Shown one piece after another: positions 7,862 to 16,246 of a DNA stretch of 64,000 bases. Where the stretch lies: contig NZ_CP064032.1 in NCBI RefSeq assembly GCF_049532905.1, forward strand, positions 2,976,001 through 3,040,000, given 5' to 3'. A model generated the notes under the pieces. The model was given only the letters and a program-made list of their open reading frames with translations, made no database searches and was not told where the DNA came from. A program made the position numbers and the translations under genes. This DNA is from Dyella_B nitratireducens (GTDB taxonomy: Bacteria > Pseudomonadota > Gammaproteobacteria > Xanthomonadales > Rhodanobacteraceae). Position 1 is the stretch's first letter; each line of letters begins with the position of its first letter.

Positions 7862-7989
7862 TCTGATTTATTCAATCAGGGTCGATTGAAACGTGTAGGC
7901 TGGGATGAAATCCCAGCTTTCTTGCGGTTCCAGGTGTTGGGATTTCATCCCAGCCTACACGGGCACCCAGTCACACGGAATAAATCAGA
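7862..7989. repeat. nested inverted-repeat element (palindrome within terminal repeats)
   Basis: The outer arms TCTGATTTATTC (7862-7873) and GAATAAATCAGA (7978-7989) are perfect inverted repeats. Inside, GTGTAGGCTGGGATGAAATC (7893 onward) pairs with the sequence ending at 7960. It is related in style to the GTAGGTTGGGGTGCAAACC palindromes at 46.2 and 47.7 kb. It lies between convergent genes and may also terminate transcription. Confidence 0.6.
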
Positions 7990-8025
7990 ACTACCCTAGT
8001 ATTTGGGCCTTGCAACAAGCGACTC

Positions 8026-8703
8026 CTATTTCCCCACAAAAAGCGTCTTGATCCCCGTAACGGCAATCTGCAGCCCCACGCAGAAAATAAAAAACGCAAT
8101 CAGCCGATTGAAAATCCGCTCCCCCTGGGACCCGAGATATCGCTCAATACGCTGTGTGTTGAGAAAAAAACCATATATCAGTACGCACATCACCACGACG
8201 GCCAGCAGGATCGCGATCATGTTGTACAAGGTCTGGCGCAAATCGGCATCCGAGCCATGCGCGCTTAGCGTCAGCAGTACCGAGATTGTTCCTGCCCCCG
8301 TGGTCAGCGGAAACGTCAGTGGATAAAACAATTTGTCGTCAATGCTGCGCGGCTTTGCTTCACTGACACTATCGCTGCTGTCTGCACTTTCATCCTTGTC
8401 GGATGAAAGGAATTCCCAGCCCATCCTGCAGATCATGATGCCACCCGCCAGTTGCACCACGGGAATCGACAGCCCGAACAATTTCAAAATCCATGCGCCG
8501 GCTATCAGGGTGACGGTGCAGACACAAAACGCGTACAGGGTGATCTGGCCTACCGCTCGCTTTTTTCCGGCTCTATCCAGGTGTGCGAAGTAAGGCATCA
8601 CCACAAAGGCAGTACCTATGGGATTCACCACCGGGAACAGCGCCACCACGCCGATAAAGAGCAGATGGATAAACTGGTGAAGTTCGAATGCCATGCCCAC
8701 CAA
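8026..8703 (-). CDS. MarC/YchE-family integral membrane protein
   Basis: 225 aa with six hydrophobic segments, in the order typical of MarC (Pfam PF01914). The first segment contains the family signature GVVALFPVVNPIGTAFVV, and the pair PLTFPLTTGAGTISVLLTL follows the central loop. The central loop (about residues 100-125) is charged, rich in Asp/Ser. MarC proteins sit in the inner membrane. Their transport role is unproven, and early links to multiple antibiotic resistance were not confirmed. It is a single gene, convergent with the toxin region. Confidence 0.9.
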   Translation of the reverse strand: MVGMAFELHQFIHLLFIGVVALFPVVNPIGTAFVVMPYFAHLDRAGKKRAVGQITLYAFCVCTVTLIAGAWILKLFGLSIPVVQLAGGIMICRMGWEFLSSDKDESADSSDSVSEAKPRSIDDKLFYPLTFPLTTGAGTISVLLTLSAHGSDADLRQTLYNMIAILLAVVVMCVLIYGFFLNTQRIERYLGSQGERIFNRLIAFFIFCVGLQIAVTGIKTLFVGK

Positions 8704-8829
8704 ACCTTATTTCGCGGAATGATCTGCCTGTATGGCTTGTGTCCATGATACGGCCGTCGAAAAGGTTTTGGGAAAAAGGAAAGGGGATAGCGGTAAATAA
8801 AAAGCGCTTCCCAGTTTCGCCACTTACCC

Positions 8830-10341
8830 CTACTTGGCCTGAGTCCTGTTGAGGCCGAAATTCACCGGTATCTTCATATACGAATCAATGGCAACGCCTT
8901 CGACCGTTTGGGGCTTGAATGTCCAATCCATCACCGCATTCTTGGCCGCGTCATCCAGATCGCGATAACCCGATGACTGCGAAAAGGTAATCTCGGTCGG
9001 CAAACCCTTCGTACTCACAAGGACAAGCAGGGTAACGGTTCCCTCATGCAATCCACTCACTGCCTCGGCGGGATAGCTGGGGGTTGTCTTGGTCAGTACG
9101 GATCCGGGCACGATGGTCAGTTCGTGTTTGCGCCCTGATGACGTATCCATCTGGAGTGGCGCTGAAGTGGGAACCCAAACCTCCACGAAGCATGGCGTGC
9201 CTACATCACCTTTCAAGCAAGGTTCGTAGTTGAACTGCGCTGCCTTCTGCACAGCGTCCATATCGGGCTTTGCAACGGGATACCGCGTATCCAACCTTGC
9301 CGCCGTAACCTTGCCCCGCTCATCCATCCACACAAGCACAGGTTGCCGATCCGGACGGAACCGGGGAACGACAAAGGCAGGAACGACTGCAATATCCCTA
9401 CCCTCCGGGTCGGCCGACGCTTGCGCAAGAATAAAAGACAAATGGTGGTCCCCTTCCTGTGGAACGCTATCCAGTGACGTTCCAGGGACAACGGAAACCA
9501 GGGCCACCCCAGCGTCCCTCGCTTGAGCAAGCAGCAATTGGACTGCGTCGCTCGCAAGAGCCCCATTGCTGTTAACGGTTACAACGATTTCAGGCTGCGG
9601 CACCATGGACGCCACCACCATGAAACGATCCTTTAGTTCTGCGGAGGATGGTTCCGTTCCATCCTTATGGATCACCCCCTGGGCATCTATCGTGAGCGGT
9701 ATTGGCGGTGCGCCGGGGATGCTTTCATTGCAAGCGTTTGGACCCGATGGAACTTGGCAAAGCACCTGGTCAGCGGTGCTATCGCTTAGATAATCACGCA
9801 AAGCCGCAAGCAAGCCGAGCCTCTGAATCTCGTCCGCCAGCACCCGAGCCTGCGTGACTTGCTCGGCTGTCATGGAACGTCTCTCCGAGCTGAGTCTGGC
9901 ATGGATTTTCGGACGCTCCAGTTGGTCGGACATCCCTGCCAATGCCGACTCAGATAACGCGTAGCCGACTACCGGATTCCGCATGCCCCCAACACGGCCC
10001 TGAAAATACATGACACCCAATTGCTCTACCGCCCAGGAATTGCCCGCTAAGGCGGCTTGCCCAAACAAGTTGGCCGCCTTGGCATCATCCTTAGGCACGG
10101 CCAACCCATCGAGGTAGATCAAGCCAAGAAGGGTTCGCGCTCCGGGTTCCCCCTTGGCCGCGCGTGGCTGCACGAGCTTCAACAACGGCGCGTAGTCGCC
10201 GTGATGGTAAGCGGACAAAGCTGTATTGAGGTCAGCTTCGTGCGCTGCATCGGGTGCACCAGGCAGTTGCTGAGCCCAGCCCAACGTCGCCGCCAGCAGC
10301 CCGCCAATGAACATGGCTGCCAAGACTGCTTTCTTTTCCAT
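8830..10341 (-). CDS. Sel1-repeat / TonB C-terminal domain periplasmic protein
   Basis: 503 aa with a signal peptide ending near GWAQQ. Residues about 55-140 carry Sel1-like (TPR-type) repeats, for example GARTLLGLIYLDGLAVPKDDAKAANLFGQAAL. The last about 85 residues match the TonB C-terminal fold (PSYPAEAVSGLHEGTVTLLVLVSTKG... FKPQTVEGVAIDSYMKIPVNF). The central part is beta-rich without a recognised domain. Proteins of this kind are usually annotated 'energy transducer TonB', but there is no N-terminal membrane anchor suitable for ExbB/ExbD coupling, so a true TonB role is doubtful. A second TonB-domain protein lies at 16593. Confidence 0.8.
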   Translation of the reverse strand: MEKKAVLAAMFIGGLLAATLGWAQQLPGAPDAAHEADLNTALSAYHHGDYAPLLKLVQPRAAKGEPGARTLLGLIYLDGLAVPKDDAKAANLFGQAALAGNSWAVEQLGVMYFQGRVGGMRNPVVGYALSESALAGMSDQLERPKIHARLSSERRSMTAEQVTQARVLADEIQRLGLLAALRDYLSDSTADQVLCQVPSGPNACNESIPGAPPIPLTIDAQGVIHKDGTEPSSAELKDRFMVVASMVPQPEIVVTVNSNGALASDAVQLLLAQARDAGVALVSVVPGTSLDSVPQEGDHHLSFILAQASADPEGRDIAVVPAFVVPRFRPDRQPVLVWMDERGKVTAARLDTRYPVAKPDMDAVQKAAQFNYEPCLKGDVGTPCFVEVWVPTSAPLQMDTSSGRKHELTIVPGSVLTKTTPSYPAEAVSGLHEGTVTLLVLVSTKGLPTEITFSQSSGYRDLDDAAKNAVMDWTFKPQTVEGVAIDSYMKIPVNFGLNRTQAK

Positions 10342-10751
10342 TTGTTTCCCCTGACGAAGTCGTCCGCGCTTCGACTTTTACAAAACTGTATTACAAACCC
10401 AGCAATACCGCGCCTATAGCCTGGGCCAAGCTTCTATAAGAAAGCAGAGAACTGGGGGGGCGGAGTGAACTTTCTTTCATTCAAATTTGAAAGTGCACTC
10501 TGACCCTGAGGCTTTCCCACGTTTTTCGAGCTGTTCAAGGAAGGGCTTTTTCGTGGCCAATACTTGGCATTTTTACCTCGACGTCATTCCGGCGAAGGCC
10601 GGAATCCATGCTTCGCATTCACCATGGATTCCGGCCTTCGCCGGAATGACGCCGAGGTAATTTAATAAGCCTTGGCCAGCTTGCTGATTTTGTTCAGACC
10701 ATCAAGCAGAAAACGTGGGGATACCTCAGACTCCGACCCCGTTTCCCGCAC
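10342..10751. other. intergenic region occupied mostly by family-2 MITE copy C
   Basis: About 410 bp. Positions 10467-10505 hold an inverted repeat (AGTGAACTTTC facing GAAAGTGCACT), and 10506-10729 hold the mobile element. No gene is supported. Confidence 0.6.
10506..10729. mobile_element. MITE-like element, family 2, copy C (inverted relative to A)
   Basis: 224 bp bounded by CTGAGGCTTTCCCACGTTTT and the complement of CTGAGGTATCCCCACGTTTT. A perfect REP palindrome lies in the centre. It is oriented opposite to copy A. The flanks ACTCTGACC (10497-10505) and ACTCCGACC (10730-10738) are a likely 9-bp target duplication with one change. Confidence 0.75.
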
Positions 10752-11267
10752 CTACCGCAAAGCCAAAGCACTCGACTCTCGCAGATGCCCCGTCCTTAGC
10801 TGAGATGCCGACGCTAGACGCTGACTATGCATTGACCTGATCCCGTTGGGGAATAGCTGGCAGTGTTTGTCTCCCGCCGGTACGGCCCGCTTGCAATACA
10901 CGTCCACGAAGGCAACCGTGTTTTGGGCGGAGTCCGTCACCAGGACCCGTTTCGCCACGCCTGGGCCGATCGAGTTGTCGATGGCTACGGCCACTAACGA
11001 TTGCTTGGCCATACCCATCTTCCGCAGCGCTTCTGACCTTTCGGCCGCCCGCGCCGCTTGCATGTACTCACGGTGTGTGTTGCCGACCAGGGCCGCCAAT
11101 CCGTAGCCCGTGTGCAAGTCGACGACATAGGTTTCGTATTGGCCCACTGGTGCGGTCACTGTGAAAGTTTGCAGGTTGGTGGTGTGACTCTGGTCTTGGG
11201 CGGCGCTGATGCTGCCGGCGCACGCCAAACTGATCGCGAGGGTCGCGGCAGTGATTTGGAGTTTCAT
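10752..11267 (-). CDS. secreted hypothetical protein, 171 aa
   Basis: The start is placed at ATG 11267 because TAAGGAGT lies 6 nt upstream; the longer frame adds 17 residues with no ribosome site. A clear signal peptide (MKLQITAATLAISLACAGSISA) is followed by a mature domain of about 150 residues. Two cysteines near the C-terminal third (VYCKRAVPAGDKHCQLF) could form a disulfide. No family is recognised. The upstream region carries the TGACTAAAGTCA repeats described separately. Confidence 0.65.
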   Translation of the reverse strand: MKLQITAATLAISLACAGSISAAQDQSHTTNLQTFTVTAPVGQYETYVVDLHTGYGLAALVGNTHREYMQAARAAERSEALRKMGMAKQSLVAVAIDNSIGPGVAKRVLVTDSAQNTVAFVDVYCKRAVPAGDKHCQLFPNGIRSMHSQRLASASQLRTGHLRESSALALR

Positions 11268-11830
11268 AGGGGACTCCTTACGGACGCCTATGTCCGTTAG
11301 ATCATTTTGTGCTTGCAAGAAGAAACAAAACGGACAGACCGCATTAAAAAATGCGGCGCTTTGGTATTGTTTTTTCGACGCGAATTGGCGTCGTGACTAA
11401 TGGCACAGTGACGTTATGACTAAAGTCACTGCAAGTGTCATGACTAAAGTCACGATAAGTGTGTCGAGCACACGATACACAAGATCAGAGCATCATCGGA
11501 CGGACTTCTTTTTCGACTCTGATATCGCAGCTTGTATTGAGGCATCCCACGTCTTTTTGTTTGTCGTTGACCAGCTTCGCTGTTGATAACATCCTCGGCT
11601 TACGCGATATACGCGAGAAACTGATGCTGTTCGGACAACTCGCTGGTACCGTCCCGATTGCCGCGCAGTTGCCGTGTTAGTGATCTTCTGCTGCACCCTC
11701 AATGGAGGCACGGCATGCAGCAGTCGTTAGGCGCAGAGGCAGCGGAGTCCGCCGATATTCATGCTTTGCGATAAAGGCACCGCGCGACTTAGTGATACCA
11801 AGGATCATGCTGATAGTGACCCAACGACAA
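11268..11830. other. intergenic stretch without a recognised gene
   Basis: About 560 bp. It contains the paired TGACTAAAGTCA motifs at 11416-11455. It also has a copy of TTGACCAGCTTCGCTGTTG at 11568-11586, which matches the inner arm of family-2 MITE copy B. Short open frames here have no coding character that I can support. Confidence 0.45.
11416..11455. promoter_or_regulatory. paired dyad motif TGACTAAAGTCA (possible operator)
   Basis: Two copies of ATGACTAAAGTCAC lie 26 bp apart start to start, roughly 150-190 bp upstream of the secreted protein gene that reads leftward from 11267. Each has TGACT..AGTCA dyad symmetry, and a looser copy (GTGACTAATGGCAC) lies just before. Spaced dyads of this kind suggest a regulator site; which regulator is unknown. 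Confidence 0.3.
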
Positions 11831-12388
11831 TCATAGACCTGCGCGGGCAAAGTCCATGCCCGTGATGCCATGCGCTTTGATCTGTTGTTCGAGCAGAGCC
11901 TTGCCGCCGTCATTGACGTAAATACGGCCGGTCACGGTCAAAGGGTCTTTGAACACGGCGGGTTCGGAAGGAACGGCCGACGTATTGAAGGCCTCTTCCT
12001 GGATGGCACCTGACGCGCGTCTCTTGCTTCGCTTCGGATCAATACAGGACACCACATTGGTGACGTTGTAGTAATACTCCGTTTCCCCTTCAACGTCGAT
12101 TTCAAGCAGCTGCCCAAATCGCGACAGAAAGCTCCCTAGAGCATTGCGGGCTTTTTGATTAAGCACCAAGACGCCGAACAAGAACGGAGTCAGGTCGGTT
12201 CGTGGCTTGGGGGTCTTGCGTCTTGAGTCACCTTTGTCCCGAACCAGGCGCAATGGTTCATTCCAGACGACGGGTTTGCCCTCTCCACCGACCTGCATTA
12301 GCAGGTCGGCGTCGCCCTCCGCTTCGGGAGGCAACACGATGGTTTCAACCTTGTCGATAAGGTCATTGGTGATTAGCCAAACGGTCAC
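11831..12388 (-). CDS. Imm11-family (DUF1629) immunity protein, copy 1
   Basis: 185 aa from a GTG start. It is a clear paralogue of the protein at 18796. The shared C-terminal core includes LGSFLSRFGQLLEID, EYYYNVTNV, the acidic stretch AVFKDP and RIYVNDGGKALL. It matches the pattern of the Imm11 (DUF1629) family of polymorphic-toxin immunity proteins. Its start overlaps the stop of the AHH-remnant gene by 4 bp (GTGA), the expected toxin-then-immunity order. Because the upstream toxin is degenerate, this is probably an orphan immunity gene that could still protect against sibling toxins. Confidence 0.8.
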   Translation of the reverse strand: MTVWLITNDLIDKVETIVLPPEAEGDADLLMQVGGEGKPVVWNEPLRLVRDKGDSRRKTPKPRTDLTPFLFGVLVLNQKARNALGSFLSRFGQLLEIDVEGETEYYYNVTNVVSCIDPKRSKRRASGAIQEEAFNTSAVPSEPAVFKDPLTVTGRIYVNDGGKALLEQQIKAHGITGMDFARAGL

Positions 12389-12711
12389 GGCCTATCGTCC
12401 TTACGATAAGGGAAGGTTGCAAAAACGAGGTCTTGTTTGATGTCGCGAAGCTTCCTGCGCCCCGCATCGCTATCGCTGGAAGATGCCTGTCGGAGCTCGT
12501 TGAAAACGGCAAGGTGATACACAGCGGTATGCACGACCGAATGCCTGGTAGCGTTTTTAAGGCGGCGATCGATGACTGCCACCTTTTTGTTGCCGGGAAG
12601 GAAAACGCCGTTATCGTCATCGTCGATACCAATGGTTACGGTTACGAGGCACATGGGATTTTGCATTCGTATGACGGGATGCAAGAAGTATGACAAACGC
12701 CCTTGCGGCAA
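12385..12711 (-). pseudogene. degenerate AHH-family nuclease toxin (C-terminal part only)
   Basis: Up to 108 residues. The part GIDDDDNGVFLP...NATRHSVVHTAVYHLAVFNELRQAS aligns with GINDADNGVFLP...NATHHTPSHKQLYHLEVYSQLS of the intact toxin at 18184. Where the intact protein has AHHIVA there is no His-His pair, and the N-terminal about 100 residues are absent. The only start is a TTG with no ribosome site. It is most likely a truncated, inactive toxin module upstream of its overlapping immunity gene. Confidence 0.7.
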
Positions 12712-12820
12712 ACGGGAGTCCCTAACTGCCTCAAGCCCTTAATGGCCGGGGCGCCACCCTTTTCCGTACGCGGTTTTCTGTACTACATTTTCCAATACCT
12801 TTCGCCTGGATCTTCGCGCC

Positions 12821-13435
12821 ATGAGCAAGCTAACGGATTGCCGGGTCAAGAGCTGGAATCAGACCACCCAGATTATCGATGTCGCCTTTCCCCACGCCCT
12901 GGATCTAAAGGGCGGGGTCTGCTACGGCAGCTGTGTCGAATGGCTCAAGCGACTCCGGCAGGTTCCCCAAGAGAGCCCGGACCATCGGATGGCCTACGTG
13001 TCTTCGCAAGCAAAACTGATCGGCGGCCGACAGCGTCTTTACGAGTCGGCTCAGCGGGATGTAAAGGCCAGAACCGACGACTTCACCGCAGCCGTCCATT
13101 TCCAGGTCATGAATCGACTGATCCAGATCGGCAAATTCGGCATGAGCATCGAATTCGTCGACGGCGGCGCGGAGTTCACCCGGCTTGCCGACGCCTTGCC
13201 TGCGATGCGGGGCGGCAACATGCCTTACGCGATGATCAACATATCTACATTGACTGGCGGGCACGCGATTTGTGCGCAGAACGCCGATTCTATTCGCCTG
13301 TTCGATCCCAATTTCGGCGAGTTCGTCATTGGCGACGGCGACCTTGAAGCGTTTTTCGGCGATCTATCGTTGGCTAGCGCGCTCACTGGCAACATGTACC
13401 TGTTTGTCAATGTGGCCCAGGTGAGCTTCGATTGA
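12821..13435 (+). CDS. YopT/AvrPphB-like C58 cysteine protease
   Basis: 204 aa. It has the catalytic triad pattern of peptidase family C58: GGVCYGSCVEWLKR with Cys34, TGGHAICAQ with His148, and RLFDPNFGEF with Asp162. YopT-type enzymes cleave prenylated Rho GTPases, and AvrPphB-type enzymes cleave plant kinases. Both are delivered by type III secretion, but C58 domains also occur as toxin tips in other systems. At 204 residues this is nearly a bare catalytic domain, with no signal peptide and a weak ribosome site. It is divergent from the AHH/Imm11 remnant pair at its left. A fragment more than 85% identical at DNA level lies at 19448-19630. Confidence 0.8.
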   Translation: MSKLTDCRVKSWNQTTQIIDVAFPHALDLKGGVCYGSCVEWLKRLRQVPQESPDHRMAYVSSQAKLIGGRQRLYESAQRDVKARTDDFTAAVHFQVMNRLIQIGKFGMSIEFVDGGAEFTRLADALPAMRGGNMPYAMINISTLTGGHAICAQNADSIRLFDPNFGEFVIGDGDLEAFFGDLSLASALTGNMYLFVNVAQVSFD

Positions 13436-13448
13436 AGGATACAAAACG

Positions 13449-13694
13449 ATGCGTGGAATTCGGGACAGAGGTAGTCAGCTTTATTTAACTACCTCCGTTC
13501 CGGTTGCCATTACGAGTGAGGGTGCCGACAATTCCCTGCATCTTGACATAAATTTCACCAAATTTGAGCTTAAGTTATTGGGTACATCACAGAAGGCTCA
13601 ACGCGCAATTTTCTGTGGCGGGAGAAGGGGAATTTATCGCTGCTTTGGACTGACCGCTCGCCCAACGAGCAGGGCATACCTATGCGGCACATGA
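13449..13694 (+). CDS. hypothetical small protein, 81 aa
   Basis: It starts 13 bp after the C58 protease stop, with AAGGAT 8 nt upstream, so it may be co-transcribed. The residues form a beta-like N-terminal part (LYLTTSVPVAITSEG, LHLDINFTKFELKLLG) and a basic C-terminal tail. No family is recognised. It could be a partner of the protease or a chance frame. Confidence 0.35.
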   Translation: MRGIRDRGSQLYLTTSVPVAITSEGADNSLHLDINFTKFELKLLGTSQKAQRAIFCGGRRGIYRCFGLTARPTSRAYLCGT

Positions 13695-13777
13695 CAGCTA
13701 ATTAGGCTAAGCCTTAATGGCCTTTTTGCAGTTGCTTGCTTCATGATTTTAACGGCTAACCGTCCAGGGGGAAGCAT

Positions 13778-14296
13778 ATGAGACAGCACCGCTCATCAGT
13801 TATTGCTATTTTGATTCTCTCGGCTAGCACGTCCGCGTCCACGCTAGCGGAAAATTCAAATAATCAACCGCCCGATGCAAACAGCATCCACGTTGAATTG
13901 GTTGCGACCGGAGCTTATACGATTCTAAAAGGTCGCGCGGAAACATATGATTTTTTTTCAGTGTCTCCGGAGCTTAGAGTGCGTTTCGGACAGAGCAGCG
14001 GGCAAGGATGGTTTTTAGGCCTTGGAGCTCAAGGCCTAAGCAATTTAAATGAGAACCCAAATACTGCGCAGAGTACCCAGCCTTCATCGCTATTTCACAC
14101 TAACATATATCTTGTGAGCGGATACGCATACCCGATTTTTCCAGAAGATCAGCAACCACAGAAAGGCTTTAAGATTCCTGTGATTATCTCCGCCGGTGTT
14201 GGATGGATGAACCAGGAAATCAATACGTCCAAGTCACTTTACGACAAGGGCGCCTTTTTATATTTTGGAATTACTGTTCCGATATTTGGAAATTAG
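13778..14296 (+). CDS. secreted beta-barrel-like hypothetical protein, 172 aa
   Basis: GGGGGAAG lies 5 nt before the ATG. A signal peptide (residues 1-24, ending TLAEN) is followed by alternating aromatic/polar strands (YDFFSVSPELRVRFGQ, WFLGLGAQGL, NIYLVSGYAYPIF, PVIISAGVGWM). The C-terminus ends in a strand of the form GAFLYFGITVPIFGN. The pattern resembles a small outer-membrane beta-barrel, though the terminal residue is Asn rather than the usual Phe. AT-rich compared with the core genes. Function unknown. Confidence 0.6.
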   Translation: MRQHRSSVIAILILSASTSASTLAENSNNQPPDANSIHVELVATGAYTILKGRAETYDFFSVSPELRVRFGQSSGQGWFLGLGAQGLSNLNENPNTAQSTQPSSLFHTNIYLVSGYAYPIFPEDQQPQKGFKIPVIISAGVGWMNQEINTSKSLYDKGAFLYFGITVPIFGN

Positions 14297-14670
14297 CCTG
14301 ACGCCGCCTCCATGGAATCCCGAGGCGCGGTAGTTGCGAAGAATTGCGTTAGTAAAGTTACACAACTTCGCTCGAATTGCCAAAAAATAGCTGTTTTCAG
14401 TGACTCTAAAAACAGAAACCTTAGCAATCTAATAGATCATCCATCCAACTTGGACAGAGGCTCAATCTAACTTTCCGCACGATCAAACACACTTAAAAAC
14501 TGGAGTTAGAGTGAACTTTCTTTCACTCAAATTTAAAAGTGCGCTATGACCCAGCCTCCCTCTGCCCCTAGTACCTCTTTTCGTTCTATCCGTTTAATAA
14601 TTGCGCAAATGCAACGTAATTACTTAAAAGGTGCTTCGCTTTTCAAATTCATTAAAATAAAGTTCTACCT
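14297..14670. other. intergenic region without a recognised gene
   Basis: AT-rich and non-coding. Positions 14511-14550 (GAGTGAACTTTCTTTCACTC and following) closely match 10467-10505, the sequence that precedes family-2 MITE copy C. Here no MITE follows. Confidence 0.45.
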
Positions 14671-15321
14671 TCAATCAATATCTTCATAATCTTCCGCAAG
14701 CTCTGAACCTGAATCTTTCACCAATTGTTGAATCCACTCGTCCCCAGGAAAGAGTGCGTACCAAACTTGGTAGACCTCGCGAGGAGTGTTAGCCTTTGCG
14801 CATGCGGCTCGAAAGACTTCAACTTTCGCCTCATACTTTGGACCGCCTGCAGTAAATTTCCTGGGCTCAAAAGCCTCGCCAAAACTTTCTGGAAAGCGAT
14901 TTGGAAATAGAACGGTCAAAGCTCGCGCCCTATTTTTCGTAGCTATCGTGCTGTTCCCCGTGAAAACAATCTCGGCAGCTTTCATCTCAAAGGCGTCCTT
15001 CGCCTCACGATCCTTCAATCTGTTGGCAGAGCTCGTTTGCCAAGCCAGGGTGAGCATGCCCAATCCTAGCGGCACCAAAATTGATAACCCCGTGAGCCAA
15101 GCCTTCATTCTTTCGACTTGAAGCTCGCGCTCCTTAAAACTTTTCTCATATTCAAACTTATCTCGCTCAAATTGCTCTGACTCTCCCAAGGTCGCATTGC
15201 TCGAACTTGTGATCTTAGGCAAGCCTTCAACGACGCGTTCTGCCGCATGCGACTGCCATGAGAGAAGCAGACCAATAACAAGGACAAAACCATACCTCCG
15301 CATCACACTCCCCTCTTGCAT
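14671..15321 (-). CDS. membrane-anchored hypothetical protein, about 210 aa
   Basis: The frame opens with a signal-like segment (MRRYGFVLVIGLLLSWQSHAAE), with the likely start at ATG 15303. A charged helical segment (EQFERDKFEYEKSFKERELQVERM) follows, then one transmembrane helix (WLTGLSILVPLGLGMLTLAW) at about residues 80-100. The C-terminal part is soluble and predicted mixed alpha/beta, facing the cytoplasm if the first segment is cleaved. No family is recognised. The gene is AT-rich and lies in a patch of probable horizontal origin next to a broken nuclease gene. Confidence 0.6.
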   Translation of the reverse strand: MQEGSVMRRYGFVLVIGLLLSWQSHAAERVVEGLPKITSSSNATLGESEQFERDKFEYEKSFKERELQVERMKAWLTGLSILVPLGLGMLTLAWQTSSANRLKDREAKDAFEMKAAEIVFTGNSTIATKNRARALTVLFPNRFPESFGEAFEPRKFTAGGPKYEAKVEVFRAACAKANTPREVYQVWYALFPGDEWIQQLVKDSGSELAEDYEDID

Positions 15322-15395
15322 TGTTTATTTTGAAAAGAAGACCATCCAATTCTTCATTTTTCAACCACAGCTGACAGCAGCGCGCATATTTTCCA

Positions 15396-16234
15396 TTACA
15401 AAAACAACTCGCGCACACGCACAAAAACACGGCCGGTCTCTACAGCCTTACGTGCCTTTCTTACGATCACATCACCCAAAGGGAGGCGTCTGTCAAGTGT
15501 TTCGTACAAATCTAATCCATCCATACAAAGAACACGCTTATTCCTTCCAAGTGTGTCCAAGCCCTTTTCGGTAAATCCAGCATGACTCACAAATAAACCG
15601 CGTGACCATGCGGCCTTTTCTTGCAACTTGCCTTCAAAGATGCGCAAGTCGTCGGCCTGCGTTTTGCCTTGATGCCATTTGGCCTCTAAAAGATACGTAT
15701 GCCCATCGTGCTGAAAGCTGCCGTCAATTTGTTCCCCACGTAGTGAAAATGCCCCTCTAGGTGCCGCCAAAATGATGGAATATATCCAAAGGCTTGTCCT
15801 CGCGGATGTGGACTCATTGACACTAAGCCCAACAACTTTTCACACAGTGGAGAGAGCTTCACCCAGTCATTGGCGGGCATAGCTGACAAGCCTACAGCGT
15901 TGGCCTGCGATCGTCGCTTACCTTCCAAGCGCACCATCACCGATAAGAACATACTTTCAGCATTAGGTAGCGGGTCTGGTTTTCCACTACGAAGATACAT
16001 TGCTTGGCGATACTCCCATAGCACTCGCAATACCCGCGCAGCTTCGGCATCGCTAACTTTTCGCAAAAAACACCGTATCCGTTTTGCTTTTGACGTACCA
16101 TCGGCTCGATATTCCGGAGCGTCGATGTCTACGTTGAGGTCGTGGACATAGAAAGCATGCATAGAAGCATCCGAAAAATTCAAAACGTAGCCCGATTCCA
16201 TATCAAATACCTTGTCTAGCAACATCATGTCCAT
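15396..16234 (-). pseudogene. disrupted Mrr-like restriction endonuclease domain protein
   Basis: Two frames together resemble one protein of about 290-300 aa. The first (16234 to about 15790) starts MDMMLLDKVFDMESGYVLNF and reads to SPHPRGQAFGYI. The second (from about 15770 to 15396) carries GEQIDGSFQHDGHTYLLEAKW, with D and ExK at PD-(D/E)XK spacing, followed by GLFVSHAGFT. The linker that normally joins the two parts is short and out of frame, so a small deletion with frameshift is likely near 15770-15790. Related full-length proteins are annotated as restriction endonucleases. The gene is probably inactive, though expression of two separate polypeptides cannot be excluded. Confidence 0.6.
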
Positions 16235-16246
16235 TGATCGGATGTT

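Noticed and set aside
12703..13347. 214-codon plus-strand frame overlapping the C58 gene in another frame
   Set aside because: The +2 frame gene at 12821 has all three C58 catalytic motifs; this one has none.
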